This document shows positions 56,757 to 64,000 of a stretch of 64,000 nt of DNA, in pieces (position 1 is the stretch's first letter; each line of letters begins with the position of its first letter). The position numbers were made by a program, and so were the translations under genes. The DNA comes from Actinomycetota bacterium (GTDB lineage Bacteria > Actinomycetota > Nitriliruptoria > Nitriliruptorales > JAHWKO01), in contig JAHWKO010000002.1 in NCBI GenBank assembly GCA_019347855.1, positions 1 to 64,000 on the forward strand, read 5' to 3'. The notes below the pieces were generated by a model, which saw only the letters and a program-made list of their open reading frames with translations, had not been told where the DNA came from and made no database searches.

Positions 56757-57953
56757 ATGAAGGTCTCGGCGGTCGAGACGGTCCGCGTCGCCGCGCGCCC
56801 CGAGTACCTCTGGGTGCTCGTTGAGACGGACGTCGGAATCGTTGGGACCGGCGAGACCATGCCCCGCGTCGACGCCATCGAGCGGATCGTCCATGGCATC
56901 CTGGCGCCACTGCTGATCGGCCACGACCCGGCCCCCGAGGCGTTTTGGCATCGGGCCTTCCAAGCGATCGCCTATCACGGCTACGCGGGCGCGGAGCTGC
57001 GCGCACTCTCAGCGCTCGACATCGCGTTGTGGGACATCGCCGGCCAGCTCGCCGGCCTGCCGGTCTACCGGCTCCTCGGCGGCCCGTGCCGCGATCGAGT
57101 GCCCGTCTACAACACGTGTGTGAGCCATGGTGAGATCCGCGACCATGAGCGGTTCCGAACGGAGCCGGCGGCACTCGCACGCGAACTCGCGGACGTCGGC
57201 TACCCGGCCATGAAGATCTGGCCGTTCGACGACTACTCGGATGCGACGCACGGGGCGCGCATCACTCGGGCTGAGCTCGCCGAGGCCTGCGACATCTTCG
57301 CCGCTATCCGGGACGAGGTTGCCGACGACATCGAGGTCGCGCTCGAAGGCCACTCGTGCTGGAACCTGCCTGCGGCGATCCGTATCGCGCACGCGCTGGA
57401 GGAGTTCCGGCCGATGTGGTTGGAGGACATGCTCCACGTCGGCGACCCAGACGCATGGGCACAGCTACGCGCCGCGACATCGATCCCGATCTGCGGAAGC
57501 GAACGGGCATTCACCCGGTACGGGATGCGTCCCTACCTCGACGCACATGCGGTCGACATCGTCAAACAGGATCTCGCTTGGACGGGCGGGTTCACCGAGT
57601 TCATGAAGATCGCGGCGCTCGCCGCCGCCCACGAGTTGCCAATCGCGCCGCACAACTGCCACGGTCCGGTCGCGGCGATGGCGACCCTGCATGCCGCTGC
57701 GTCGCTGCCCAACCTGTACCTCATGGAGACGGTTCGCTCCTTCGTCGAGGGGTTCTTCGCGGAGCTTGTGGACGTGCCTCCGGTGATCGACTGCGGTTCG
57801 ATGACGCTGCCGGAGCGTCCTGGGCTCGGCCTCCGTCTGCGCGATGACGTGCTGTCGGCGGCGAAGCGGGTGCGCTCGGACGCCTCGGATGTCGGGGTCA
57901 GCGGCTGGTCCGGAGGGGATCCCTGGGCCGACGCGCTCGGGGATCGCGTCTGA
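56757..57953 (+). CDS. Enolase-superfamily acid-sugar dehydratase
   Basis: 398 residues. N-terminal capping domain with LVETDVGIVGTGETMPR. Barrel ligands appear as VALEGHSCW (Glu instead of the usual Asp, with following His), WLEDML and CGSERAFTRYG. The late histidine is in IAPHNCHGP. It keeps the mandelate-racemase-group order of acid, acid, acid, histidine. The ALEGH variant separates it from the DgoD-like gene at 44562 and suggests a different sugar acid. ATG at 56757 with GGAAGG upstream. TGATG overlap with the GH2 gene that may release its precursor sugar. Confidence 0.9.
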   Translation: MKVSAVETVRVAARPEYLWVLVETDVGIVGTGETMPRVDAIERIVHGILAPLLIGHDPAPEAFWHRAFQAIAYHGYAGAELRALSALDIALWDIAGQLAGLPVYRLLGGPCRDRVPVYNTCVSHGEIRDHERFRTEPAALARELADVGYPAMKIWPFDDYSDATHGARITRAELAEACDIFAAIRDEVADDIEVALEGHSCWNLPAAIRIAHALEEFRPMWLEDMLHVGDPDAWAQLRAATSIPICGSERAFTRYGMRPYLDAHAVDIVKQDLAWTGGFTEFMKIAALAAAHELPIAPHNCHGPVAAMATLHAAASLPNLYLMETVRSFVEGFFAELVDVPPVIDCGSMTLPERPGLGLRLRDDVLSAAKRVRSDASDVGVSGWSGGDPWADALGDRV

Positions 57954-60052
57954 TGACCCTGCGAAGCGATCGGGAACGCATCGATCTCGCAGGCGTCTGG
58001 TCCTACACGCCGCTGGCGTGGACGGAGTTCCGCGAGGACGGCGAGCTGGTCCATAAGGTGTCCGGCCTGCCGCCGGCTGGCACGGCCCCGGTCCCGTGCA
58101 ATTGGTACGACACCGAGCTCGGCGATTTCCACGGTCGAGTCCGGTTCGCCCGCGACCTGCCCCCTCTCGAGGGGGACGGCTGGTGGCTGTGCTTCGAGGG
58201 CGTCGACTACCTAGCGGAGGTCGCGATCGACGGCGCGGTCCTCATCCGTCACGAGGGCGCGTTCGACGGCTTCGCGATGCCGCTGACCCCCGAGGCGCAT
58301 CACCTTGATGTCACGGTCGACGCACCACGCGAAGAGCCGGGGAGCCTGTGGCCCTACCGCAAGCGCCAACTCAAGGGCATCTTCACCCAGTGGGAGCCCC
58401 TTGAGCCGTTCCAGCTGACGACGGGCGGCATCTGGGGCGATGTCTGGATCGAACGGAGGCCACCCGTTCATGTGATCAGCGTCGTCGCCACGACCTTCCT
58501 CGTCCCGAGACCAGCGGTCGTCGATGGCGCCTACGTCGAGACGGACGACACGGACGCCCGGGTGCTCGTGGAGGTCGAGGTCCACAGCGTCGAAGCCGCG
58601 ACGGTCTCGCTCGATGTGTCTCTTTGTGGTGCGGAGACGCGCCGGGAACTCGAGATCCCGGTCGGCGGCAGTCGTCACCGTGTCAGCATGGTGATACCCG
58701 AACCGCAGCTGTGGTGGCCATGGGACCGAGGACAACCGACGCTCCATGAACTCGTGGTCCGCCTCGGTGGCGATCTCGTGCGCCAACGGATCGGACTGCG
58801 TGAGGTCGGATACGACGAGGGGACCGGCACCTTCTCGGTCAACGGGCAACCATTCGCCGTCCGCGGTTCGAACGTCATCCCCGACAAGTGGCTGGCCCGC
58901 TACGACACCGACCGAGCGGGCTCGGACGTCGCCCTCGTCCGTGACGCCAATCTGAACGCGATCCGGGTCTGCGTGCACGTCGCCACGGACGACCTCTACG
59001 ACGTCTGTGATGAGGCCGGCATCCTGGTGTGGCAGGACCTCCCGCTCCAGTGGGATTACCTCATCGACGACCGCGTGATCACCGAGGCTGCCGAGCAGGC
59101 CGAACGCATCGTGCGTCGATTACGACCACACCCGTGCATCGCCCTGTGGTCGTGCCTCAACGAGCCGTTCCCCGCAGTCCAGGCTCATTTCACCGGGACG
59201 GTCATGCGGGCCGTACAGGCGGCGGACGGGACCCGACCGGTCCACCCCGCGAGCGACTTCGCCGAGCACGCCTACTTCGGCTGGTTCCTCGGTGACATCC
59301 GCGACTACGCGCTGCCCTCGCCGACGCCCATCATCACGGAGTTCGGGGCGATCGCGTTGCCATCGACCGAGGAGGTCCAGGAACTCGGGGGGACCAGTTG
59401 GCCCCCAGCTGGCCGGGACTGGGATGAGATCCTGCACGAGCCCACCCCGATGTTCGACATCGCCGGCGTATCCTTGGCCGAATCCCTCGACGAGCTGGTC
59501 GAGGCCAGTCAGCGCCACCAGGCAGCTGCCGTCCAGCGCGGCATCGAGGCTTACCGCACAGCGGGTCGGAGCTTCTTCCACTTCCTGTTCATGGACGGCT
59601 GGCCCACCGTGAGCTGGTCGGTTCTCTCCTACGGGCGCGTTCCCAAGCTGGCGTTCGCGGCGCTCGCCGTCGCGTGCCAGCCCGTTCTGGTCGGGGCCGA
59701 TCTCACCCGCGACACCCTCTCGGATGCCTGGGACTCGCGACGATTCCCCCCCCTGGCCGGCGGCGTCTGGATCGTCAACGACACGCGGGAGCCGATCCCT
59801 GACGCCCGTTGGAGTGCCCGGCTCGCAGGAGAGGAGATCGCGGCTGGCAACGTCGACGTCGCCGCCGAGTCGGTCACGCGGTGGACACCGCCAGGTCAGC
59901 GCTGGCCGGCGTGGCAGCCGCCCGCGCTGGGAGCGGCCGGGGAGTACGACCTCGAGCTCGACCTCACCGACGCCCAGGGGATGATGCGGTCACGCAACCG
60001 TTACCGGCTCCGCTACGTGACACGTGACCTCGACCTGCAGCCCCCGACCTGA
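57953..60052 (+). CDS. Glycoside hydrolase family 2 protein
   Basis: 699 residues, no signal peptide. The N-terminal jelly roll has PCNWYDTELGDFHGRVRF and LCFEGVDYLAEVAIDG. The barrel follows with the acid/base E404 in SCLNEPF and the nucleophile E463 in IITEFGA. It is shorter than the GH2 at 13404 and similar in layout to beta-mannosidase/glucuronidase-like members. Cytoplasmic hydrolysis of an imported oligosaccharide is inferred. Translationally coupled to the dehydratase upstream; 11 bases separate it from the next dehydratase. Confidence 0.88.
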   Translation: MTLRSDRERIDLAGVWSYTPLAWTEFREDGELVHKVSGLPPAGTAPVPCNWYDTELGDFHGRVRFARDLPPLEGDGWWLCFEGVDYLAEVAIDGAVLIRHEGAFDGFAMPLTPEAHHLDVTVDAPREEPGSLWPYRKRQLKGIFTQWEPLEPFQLTTGGIWGDVWIERRPPVHVISVVATTFLVPRPAVVDGAYVETDDTDARVLVEVEVHSVEAATVSLDVSLCGAETRRELEIPVGGSRHRVSMVIPEPQLWWPWDRGQPTLHELVVRLGGDLVRQRIGLREVGYDEGTGTFSVNGQPFAVRGSNVIPDKWLARYDTDRAGSDVALVRDANLNAIRVCVHVATDDLYDVCDEAGILVWQDLPLQWDYLIDDRVITEAAEQAERIVRRLRPHPCIALWSCLNEPFPAVQAHFTGTVMRAVQAADGTRPVHPASDFAEHAYFGWFLGDIRDYALPSPTPIITEFGAIALPSTEEVQELGGTSWPPAGRDWDEILHEPTPMFDIAGVSLAESLDELVEASQRHQAAAVQRGIEAYRTAGRSFFHFLFMDGWPTVSWSVLSYGRVPKLAFAALAVACQPVLVGADLTRDTLSDAWDSRRFPPLAGGVWIVNDTREPIPDARWSARLAGEEIAAGNVDVAAESVTRWTPPGQRWPAWQPPALGAAGEYDLELDLTDAQGMMRSRNRYRLRYVTRDLDLQPPT

Positions 60053-60063
60053 GAGGACGCGAC

Positions 60064-61302
60064 ATGCGCATCACCGGATTGTCCACCGCGGTGATCGAGG
60101 CCAACTTCGAGTGGACACTTGTCCGCGTCGACACCGACGAGGGTGTCAGCGGTCTCGGCGAGATGTTCTTCGCGCCGGGGCTGACGGGGATGCTCAGGGA
60201 GTTCGGAACGATCCTCGAAGGAGAGGATCCGCGTGACATCGATCGGCTCTACCAGAAGATGCGGTGGGCGGCGTCGGCTGGCTCCATCGGCGGGTTCGCC
60301 TACAACGCGATCAGCGGCATCGAGGCTGCGTTGTGGGATCTGAAGGGCCGCGCCCTCGGCGTGCCGGTCTGGCAGCTGCTCGGAGGACGCTTCCGTAACC
60401 GCGTCAAGATCTACGCCGACTGCCATGCGGGCGAGACCCTCGAGGCGCTCGGGCCGCTGCTCCAGCGGACCGCCCCGACTTGGGCCGGTGAGTCGCCCTC
60501 GCCTCGCGGTGGCTACTTCGAGATCCTCCCGGAGGCGTCCGAGGAGTACAGCGCCGCCGCCTACGCCGAGAAGGCGCGTGCGGTCGCCGACCGCGGGTTC
60601 ACGGCTCTCAAGTTCGATCTGGACGTCCCAACGCTCGGATCCACCGACCCGGACCCCTATGCTCGTGTGCTCTCGCCGGCGCAGCTGGATCACCTCGTCG
60701 AACTGGTCACCGAGACCTGCGCGGCCGTCGGTCCGCACGTCGAGGTGGCGTTCGACTGTCACTGGCGGTTCACCGTCAAGGACGCGATCCGGCTCGCCAA
60801 GTCGATCGAGCACATCCCCATCGCCTGGCTCGAGGACCCGACACCTCCCGAGAACCCGACCGCGCTCGCCAAGGTCACTCACGCCACAACCACACCGATC
60901 GGATGCGGTGAGAACTGGTTCCAGCGCGAGGGGTTCCGTGAAGCGCTGTCGCTGGGTGCGCTGGACATCGCCCTACCCGACTTCCAGAAATGTGGCGGCC
61001 TCGGTGAGGGCAAGCGCATCGCCGAGCTCGCTGACCTCCACGCCCTGCCGGTGTCGCCGCACAACATCGCTGGCCCGATCGGCACTCTCGCGTCCGCTCA
61101 CGTCGCCGCGGCCATCCCCAACTTCCACTCGCTCGAGTGGCACGCCCAGGACGTACCGTTCTTCGACGAGCTCATCGACGGTGACGACCCGTTGATCGTC
61201 GACGGCTATATCACCCTGCCCGAGACGCCGGGGATCGGCGCTGAACTCGACCTCGAGGTCGCGGCGCGCTACGCCAAACCCGGTGAGCGGTTCTTCGAAT
61301 GA
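60064..61302 (+). CDS. Enolase-superfamily acid-sugar dehydratase
   Basis: 412 residues. Capping domain VRVDTDEGVSGLGEMFFAPG, lysine motif ALKFDLDVP, then metal ligands in VAFDCHWRF (Asp plus His), WLEDPTPPEN and GCGENWFQR. The general-base histidine is in SPHNIAGPIG. The FDCHW...CGEN set fits gluconate/mannonate or related acid-sugar dehydratases. It is the third such enzyme in the window, which points to several different sugar acids. ATG at 60064 with GAGAGGA upstream; ATGA overlap with the next glycosidase. Confidence 0.91.
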   Translation: MRITGLSTAVIEANFEWTLVRVDTDEGVSGLGEMFFAPGLTGMLREFGTILEGEDPRDIDRLYQKMRWAASAGSIGGFAYNAISGIEAALWDLKGRALGVPVWQLLGGRFRNRVKIYADCHAGETLEALGPLLQRTAPTWAGESPSPRGGYFEILPEASEEYSAAAYAEKARAVADRGFTALKFDLDVPTLGSTDPDPYARVLSPAQLDHLVELVTETCAAVGPHVEVAFDCHWRFTVKDAIRLAKSIEHIPIAWLEDPTPPENPTALAKVTHATTTPIGCGENWFQREGFREALSLGALDIALPDFQKCGGLGEGKRIAELADLHALPVSPHNIAGPIGTLASAHVAAAIPNFHSLEWHAQDVPFFDELIDGDDPLIVDGYITLPETPGIGAELDLEVAARYAKPGERFFE

Positions 61303-63023
61303 ACTCGATCACCCGGGGTGCGTCGGCAGCCAACGACGACGGGCGTTATCCACGCTGGCTGCGTCGGGCCCTGTACCGCCGCGCCATCGAGGTCAACATC
61401 GTCCCACCGCAAGGCGTCTACCGGCGCCCCGCAATCAGGCCCGCGCCCTTCTACACGCCGTACGGCGTGCAGTTCGTGTGGGACCTGCCCTACTCCGGGT
61501 ACGCGGTTGCACGCGTCGGCGGTGACGTGCTGCTGGCCAAGGGCTTCGTCGAGAACATGCTCGAGTTCGCGATAGAGGACGGGCCTGACACCGGCGCGCT
61601 GCCCCGCTCGGTCACCTTCGCCGGCGACCAGGCCGGCCAGGATGGCACGCAGACCCCGCTGCTCGCCTGGTTGACCCTGCGACTGCACGAGTTGGAGCCC
61701 GACGAGGCGTTCCTGGCTCGCACCTACGCGACGCTCGCTGCGTCGATCGACTGGTGGCAGTCACCGCGTCGAGACTTCGACGGCGACGGGCTCTCCGAGT
61801 ACGCCGGCAGCACTCCGACCCACGTCGCCTACGAGTCTGGCCACGACTACTCACCAGAACGTGACCTGGTCATGGGGGAGCCCACCGAACCATCCAGTGA
61901 CGGCCTGGTGCACGAGCCGATCGCAGACGTCTTCCTCAACGCCTGTCTCTACGCCGAGCTCGACGCTCTGGCCACCATCGCGGAGGCCGTGGAACCCGAC
62001 CGGACCTCGGAGTGGCAAGAGCGACGCGACGCCCTGGCCGGGCGCATGACCGAGGCGATGTGGGACCGCGAGGTCGGCGGGTTCTTCCCCGTCGTCCGCG
62101 CCGACCTGTGCCGCTCGCAGCCACGGGTGTACCGCCACACACCGGCGCTGCTGCAGCCGTTGTGGGCGGGGGTCGCAACACCTGAGGAGGGCGAGCGGAC
62201 CATCGCGACGCTGCTCGGACGTCCACGGGACTACCCATGGTTCGACGGCACCATGACCATCCACCTCGACCCCGATCTCTACCACGGCTACCAGATCGTG
62301 AGCGACGGTCTCCACCCGACCCGGGGGTCGGGCGCGGCCGCTGGTGGCGTGGAACTCGCTGACGACGGGTTCGTCGCGCGCTTCGGCCAGGACCGCGGTC
62401 CCGCCGCGGCAGCGTTCACGAGGCTCGAGATCCAGGCTGAGATCGCGGGCGCCGGGTCGGATGCGGCCGTCGAGGTCTCGGTCGTGGACGGACGCGGCCA
62501 GCGCCACATCCCGCTGCAAGCGAATCCTCGTGAGGGTCAGACGCTGCAGGGCCTGGTGGGTCGCGACCCGATGCTCGCGCTTGACACCCCGAGCTGGACC
62601 CCGGGCCTTCGGGAGATGCGACTCGTGACCACGGGCTGCCGCGTCATGGCGGTCCGTCTGCGCTACGCCCGCATGGACCGCGCTGGGTTGCTCTCACCCT
62701 TCGGCATCAAGAGCGCCCACCCGCTCGACGGCAAGCACCCTGCTCCTGGTGCGCCAACCGAGTTCTGGTCGGGCACCGTATGGGGCCCGCACAGTTTCCA
62801 CGGCTGCATCGCTCTGTCGCGCTACGGACATCACGCCCTCGCGCTGGCGACCGCACGCGCGTACTGCGATGCGGTCGCCACCGCCTTCGCAGCCGGCGGT
62901 GAGAGCTTCGAGCACCACTCGCACGAGGACGGCCGCGGTCTCGGCATCACCGACTACACCTGGGGTGGGGGCGTCGCGCTGGTGCTCATGGCTGACCTTC
63001 TCGATCGGGAGGACCGGGCGTGA
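61299..63023 (+). CDS. (alpha/alpha)6-barrel glycosidase, GH63/MGH1-like, with inserted beta domain
   Basis: 574 residues, no signal peptide. Barrel features: QFVWDLPYSGYAVAR near residue 66, ASIDWWQSPRRDFDGDGL, FWSGTVWGPHSFHG and the C-terminal ITDYTWGGGVALVLMA. These resemble clan GH-G enzymes (GH63, mannosylglycerate hydrolase). Residues about 345-460 (62330-62680) form a separate beta-rich insert (VARFGQDRGPAAAAFTRLEI and on) that interrupts the barrel and looks like a carbohydrate-binding module. The substrate is unclear. ATGA overlap upstream, GTGA overlap downstream. Confidence 0.72.
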   Translation: MNSITRGASAANDDGRYPRWLRRALYRRAIEVNIVPPQGVYRRPAIRPAPFYTPYGVQFVWDLPYSGYAVARVGGDVLLAKGFVENMLEFAIEDGPDTGALPRSVTFAGDQAGQDGTQTPLLAWLTLRLHELEPDEAFLARTYATLAASIDWWQSPRRDFDGDGLSEYAGSTPTHVAYESGHDYSPERDLVMGEPTEPSSDGLVHEPIADVFLNACLYAELDALATIAEAVEPDRTSEWQERRDALAGRMTEAMWDREVGGFFPVVRADLCRSQPRVYRHTPALLQPLWAGVATPEEGERTIATLLGRPRDYPWFDGTMTIHLDPDLYHGYQIVSDGLHPTRGSGAAAGGVELADDGFVARFGQDRGPAAAAFTRLEIQAEIAGAGSDAAVEVSVVDGRGQRHIPLQANPREGQTLQGLVGRDPMLALDTPSWTPGLREMRLVTTGCRVMAVRLRYARMDRAGLLSPFGIKSAHPLDGKHPAPGAPTEFWSGTVWGPHSFHGCIALSRYGHHALALATARAYCDAVATAFAAGGESFEHHSHEDGRGLGITDYTWGGGVALVLMADLLDREDRA

Positions 63024-64000
63024 CCCTGGCTGTGGATGTGATCGCCCAGGACACCGTGGTACGGATGCGAGACGGTGTGGGCCTCGCGACCGATGTCGTC
63101 GTCGCCGACGACGGACAGCCGAAGCCTGCGCTGCTCATGCGCGGTCCCTACTCCCGGGCGATGACACGCCAGGGCAGCGACGCCGTGAACCTGGCGCGTG
63201 ATGGCTGGGCGGTGGTCATCCAGGACTCGCGTGGCCGGTTCGACTCGGGCGGCCGTTTCGATCCCTTCCGCAACGAAGGACGCGACGGTGCCGACACCGT
63301 CACGTGGGTGGCTGCACAGCCTTGGTGCGACGGCCGGGTCATCGGTTACGGCGGCTCGTACCTCGGCTTCGCCTCGTGGCTGACCGCGCGCGAGCAGCCA
63401 CCGGCCCTGGAGGCGATCTGTCCGGTGTCCGCCGGTGGTGGCGTGCATCGGTCGATGATGTACGAGGGCGACGCCTTCCAACTGGGTCTTGTCTCCTCCT
63501 GGGCTCTCGCACTGTTGATGACGGATCTCGGTGCCCCGGCTGAGCGGCGGGAACGGGCTGTCGAGCTCGGTCTCGACCGTGAGCGGTTCTTCCGGACGAG
63601 GTTGGCAGGGCACCCGCTGCGCGAGCTCTTCCCCGCGTTCGACCGGTGGCTCGACCGCGACAACGATACGTATTGGTCTGCGACCGACGTCATGAACAGC
63701 CTGCATCTCCTCGACATCCCCGTCTTCCAGGTCGCAGGCTGGTACGACGTGTTCTGCGAGGACGCGCTCGCCCTCCACACGGGCATGCGTGCGCGCGCCG
63801 CCAGCGACCACGCGCGTAGGAACCAGCGTCTGGTCGTCGGCCCGTGGACCCACACGACGATGCTCCTGCCGATCACGCCCGAGTTCGATTTCGGTCCCGC
63901 GGCCAGCGGTGCGGCGCAAGGGCTACCGCAGGCGATGTTGGACTGGCTGCGGAAGGTCCTCGACGGGGCGCCGGCCAAGGACGGCCTCACCATTTTCGTC
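63020..64000 (+). CDS. CocE/NonD-family alpha/beta hydrolase (partial, runs off the window)
   Basis: The first 327 codons are present. GTG at 63020 overlaps the previous stop (GTGA). Peptidase S15/CocE fold: VVIQDSRGRFDSGG, the nucleophile S113 in GYGGSYLGFASW, then the Asp in GWYDVF and the His in VGPWTHT, completing the triad. It hydrolyses esters or amides. In a sugar operon, deacylation of acylated oligosaccharides is a reasonable reading. The C-terminal jelly-roll domain of the family is outside the window. Confidence 0.88.
   Translation, partial: MTLAVDVIAQDTVVRMRDGVGLATDVVVADDGQPKPALLMRGPYSRAMTRQGSDAVNLARDGWAVVIQDSRGRFDSGGRFDPFRNEGRDGADTVTWVAAQPWCDGRVIGYGGSYLGFASWLTAREQPPALEAICPVSAGGGVHRSMMYEGDAFQLGLVSSWALALLMTDLGAPAERRERAVELGLDRERFFRTRLAGHPLRELFPAFDRWLDRDNDTYWSATDVMNSLHLLDIPVFQVAGWYDVFCEDALALHTGMRARAASDHARRNQRLVVGPWTHTTMLLPITPEFDFGPAASGAAQGLPQAMLDWLRKVLDGAPAKDGLTIFV

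Noticed and set aside
1..64000. CRISPR arrays, insertion sequences, rRNA, intact tRNA or toxin-antitoxin genes
   Set aside because: No regularly spaced repeats, transposase motifs or RNA genes were seen; only the tRNA-like fragment at 52212 and short protein repeats in the 21378 and 30060 genes.

Overview
This window is chromosomal DNA of a high-GC actinobacterium. Codons end mostly in G or C, GTG and TTG starts are common, and genes are packed with ATGA and TGATG overlaps. The mix of genes would suit a deep-branching lineage such as Nitriliruptoria, but no rRNA or core marker is present, so that placement is a guess. Almost the whole window is a carbohydrate-catabolism island of many short transcription units on both strands.

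Layout. 1-2504 (minus): a sugar ABC importer (binding protein, permease, second permease cut by the window edge). 2667-5098: a metallo-beta-lactamase-fold protein and a GlcD-type FAD oxidase, then a 0.6 kb decayed stretch with an IclR-like gene remnant. 5698-7458: an exported Asp-box (sialidase-fold) protein with an LPATG anchor. 7639-16193: a coupled operon of DapA-family aldolase, FAD oxidoreductase, phosphotriesterase-family hydrolase, SDR, SIS-domain protein, PfkB kinase and GH2 glycosidase. 16258-21152 (minus): an exported heparinase II/III-like protein and two overlapping Gfo/Idh/MocA oxidoreductases. 21378-31067: a Liv-type ABC system with unusual fusions (LivH-LivM; MFS-LivF; LivG with a Rho-N-like tail), two small membrane proteins and an envelope protein. 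31149-42108: a ROK repressor-like protein, a glycosidase-like TIM-barrel protein, a mutarotase-like protein, an SMP-30 lactonase, GH31, an RraA-family aldolase, an APH-fold kinase and a divergent enolase. 42109-45725 (minus): a Weimberg-type set (acid-sugar dehydratase, ketoglutarate-semialdehyde dehydrogenase, FAH-family dehydratase). 45902-53420: an FAH hydrolase, a decayed acyl-CoA synthetase, an SDR, an IlvD/EDD dehydratase, a zinc dehydrogenase, a tRNA-like remnant and a frameshifted PhyH gene. 53726-64000: a zinc dehydrogenase, an MBL-fold protein without its metal motif, a Gfo/Idh/MocA protein, two more enolase-superfamily dehydratases, GH2, an (alpha/alpha)6 glycosidase and a CocE/NonD hydrolase running off the end.

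How it fits together (inference). The heparinase-like protein and the Asp-box protein act outside the cell. The ABC systems import the products. Glycosidases without signal peptides (GH2 x2, GH31, GH63-like) release monomers inside. Dehydrogenases, lactonases, dehydratases and FAH/aldolase enzymes oxidise the sugars through non-phosphorylative routes to central metabolites.

Many of the transcription units share a short AT-rich element built on GTTAG/CTAAC half-sites just upstream of the start codon. The clearest copies are 17-bp near-palindromes of the type AGTTAGGAATCCTCACT, and one sits exactly between a -35 and a -10 box. This looks like the operator of a common regulator covering the island. 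The other striking features are a kinase/divergent-enolase pair and an ABC cassette whose LivF ATPase is fused to an MFS transporter.
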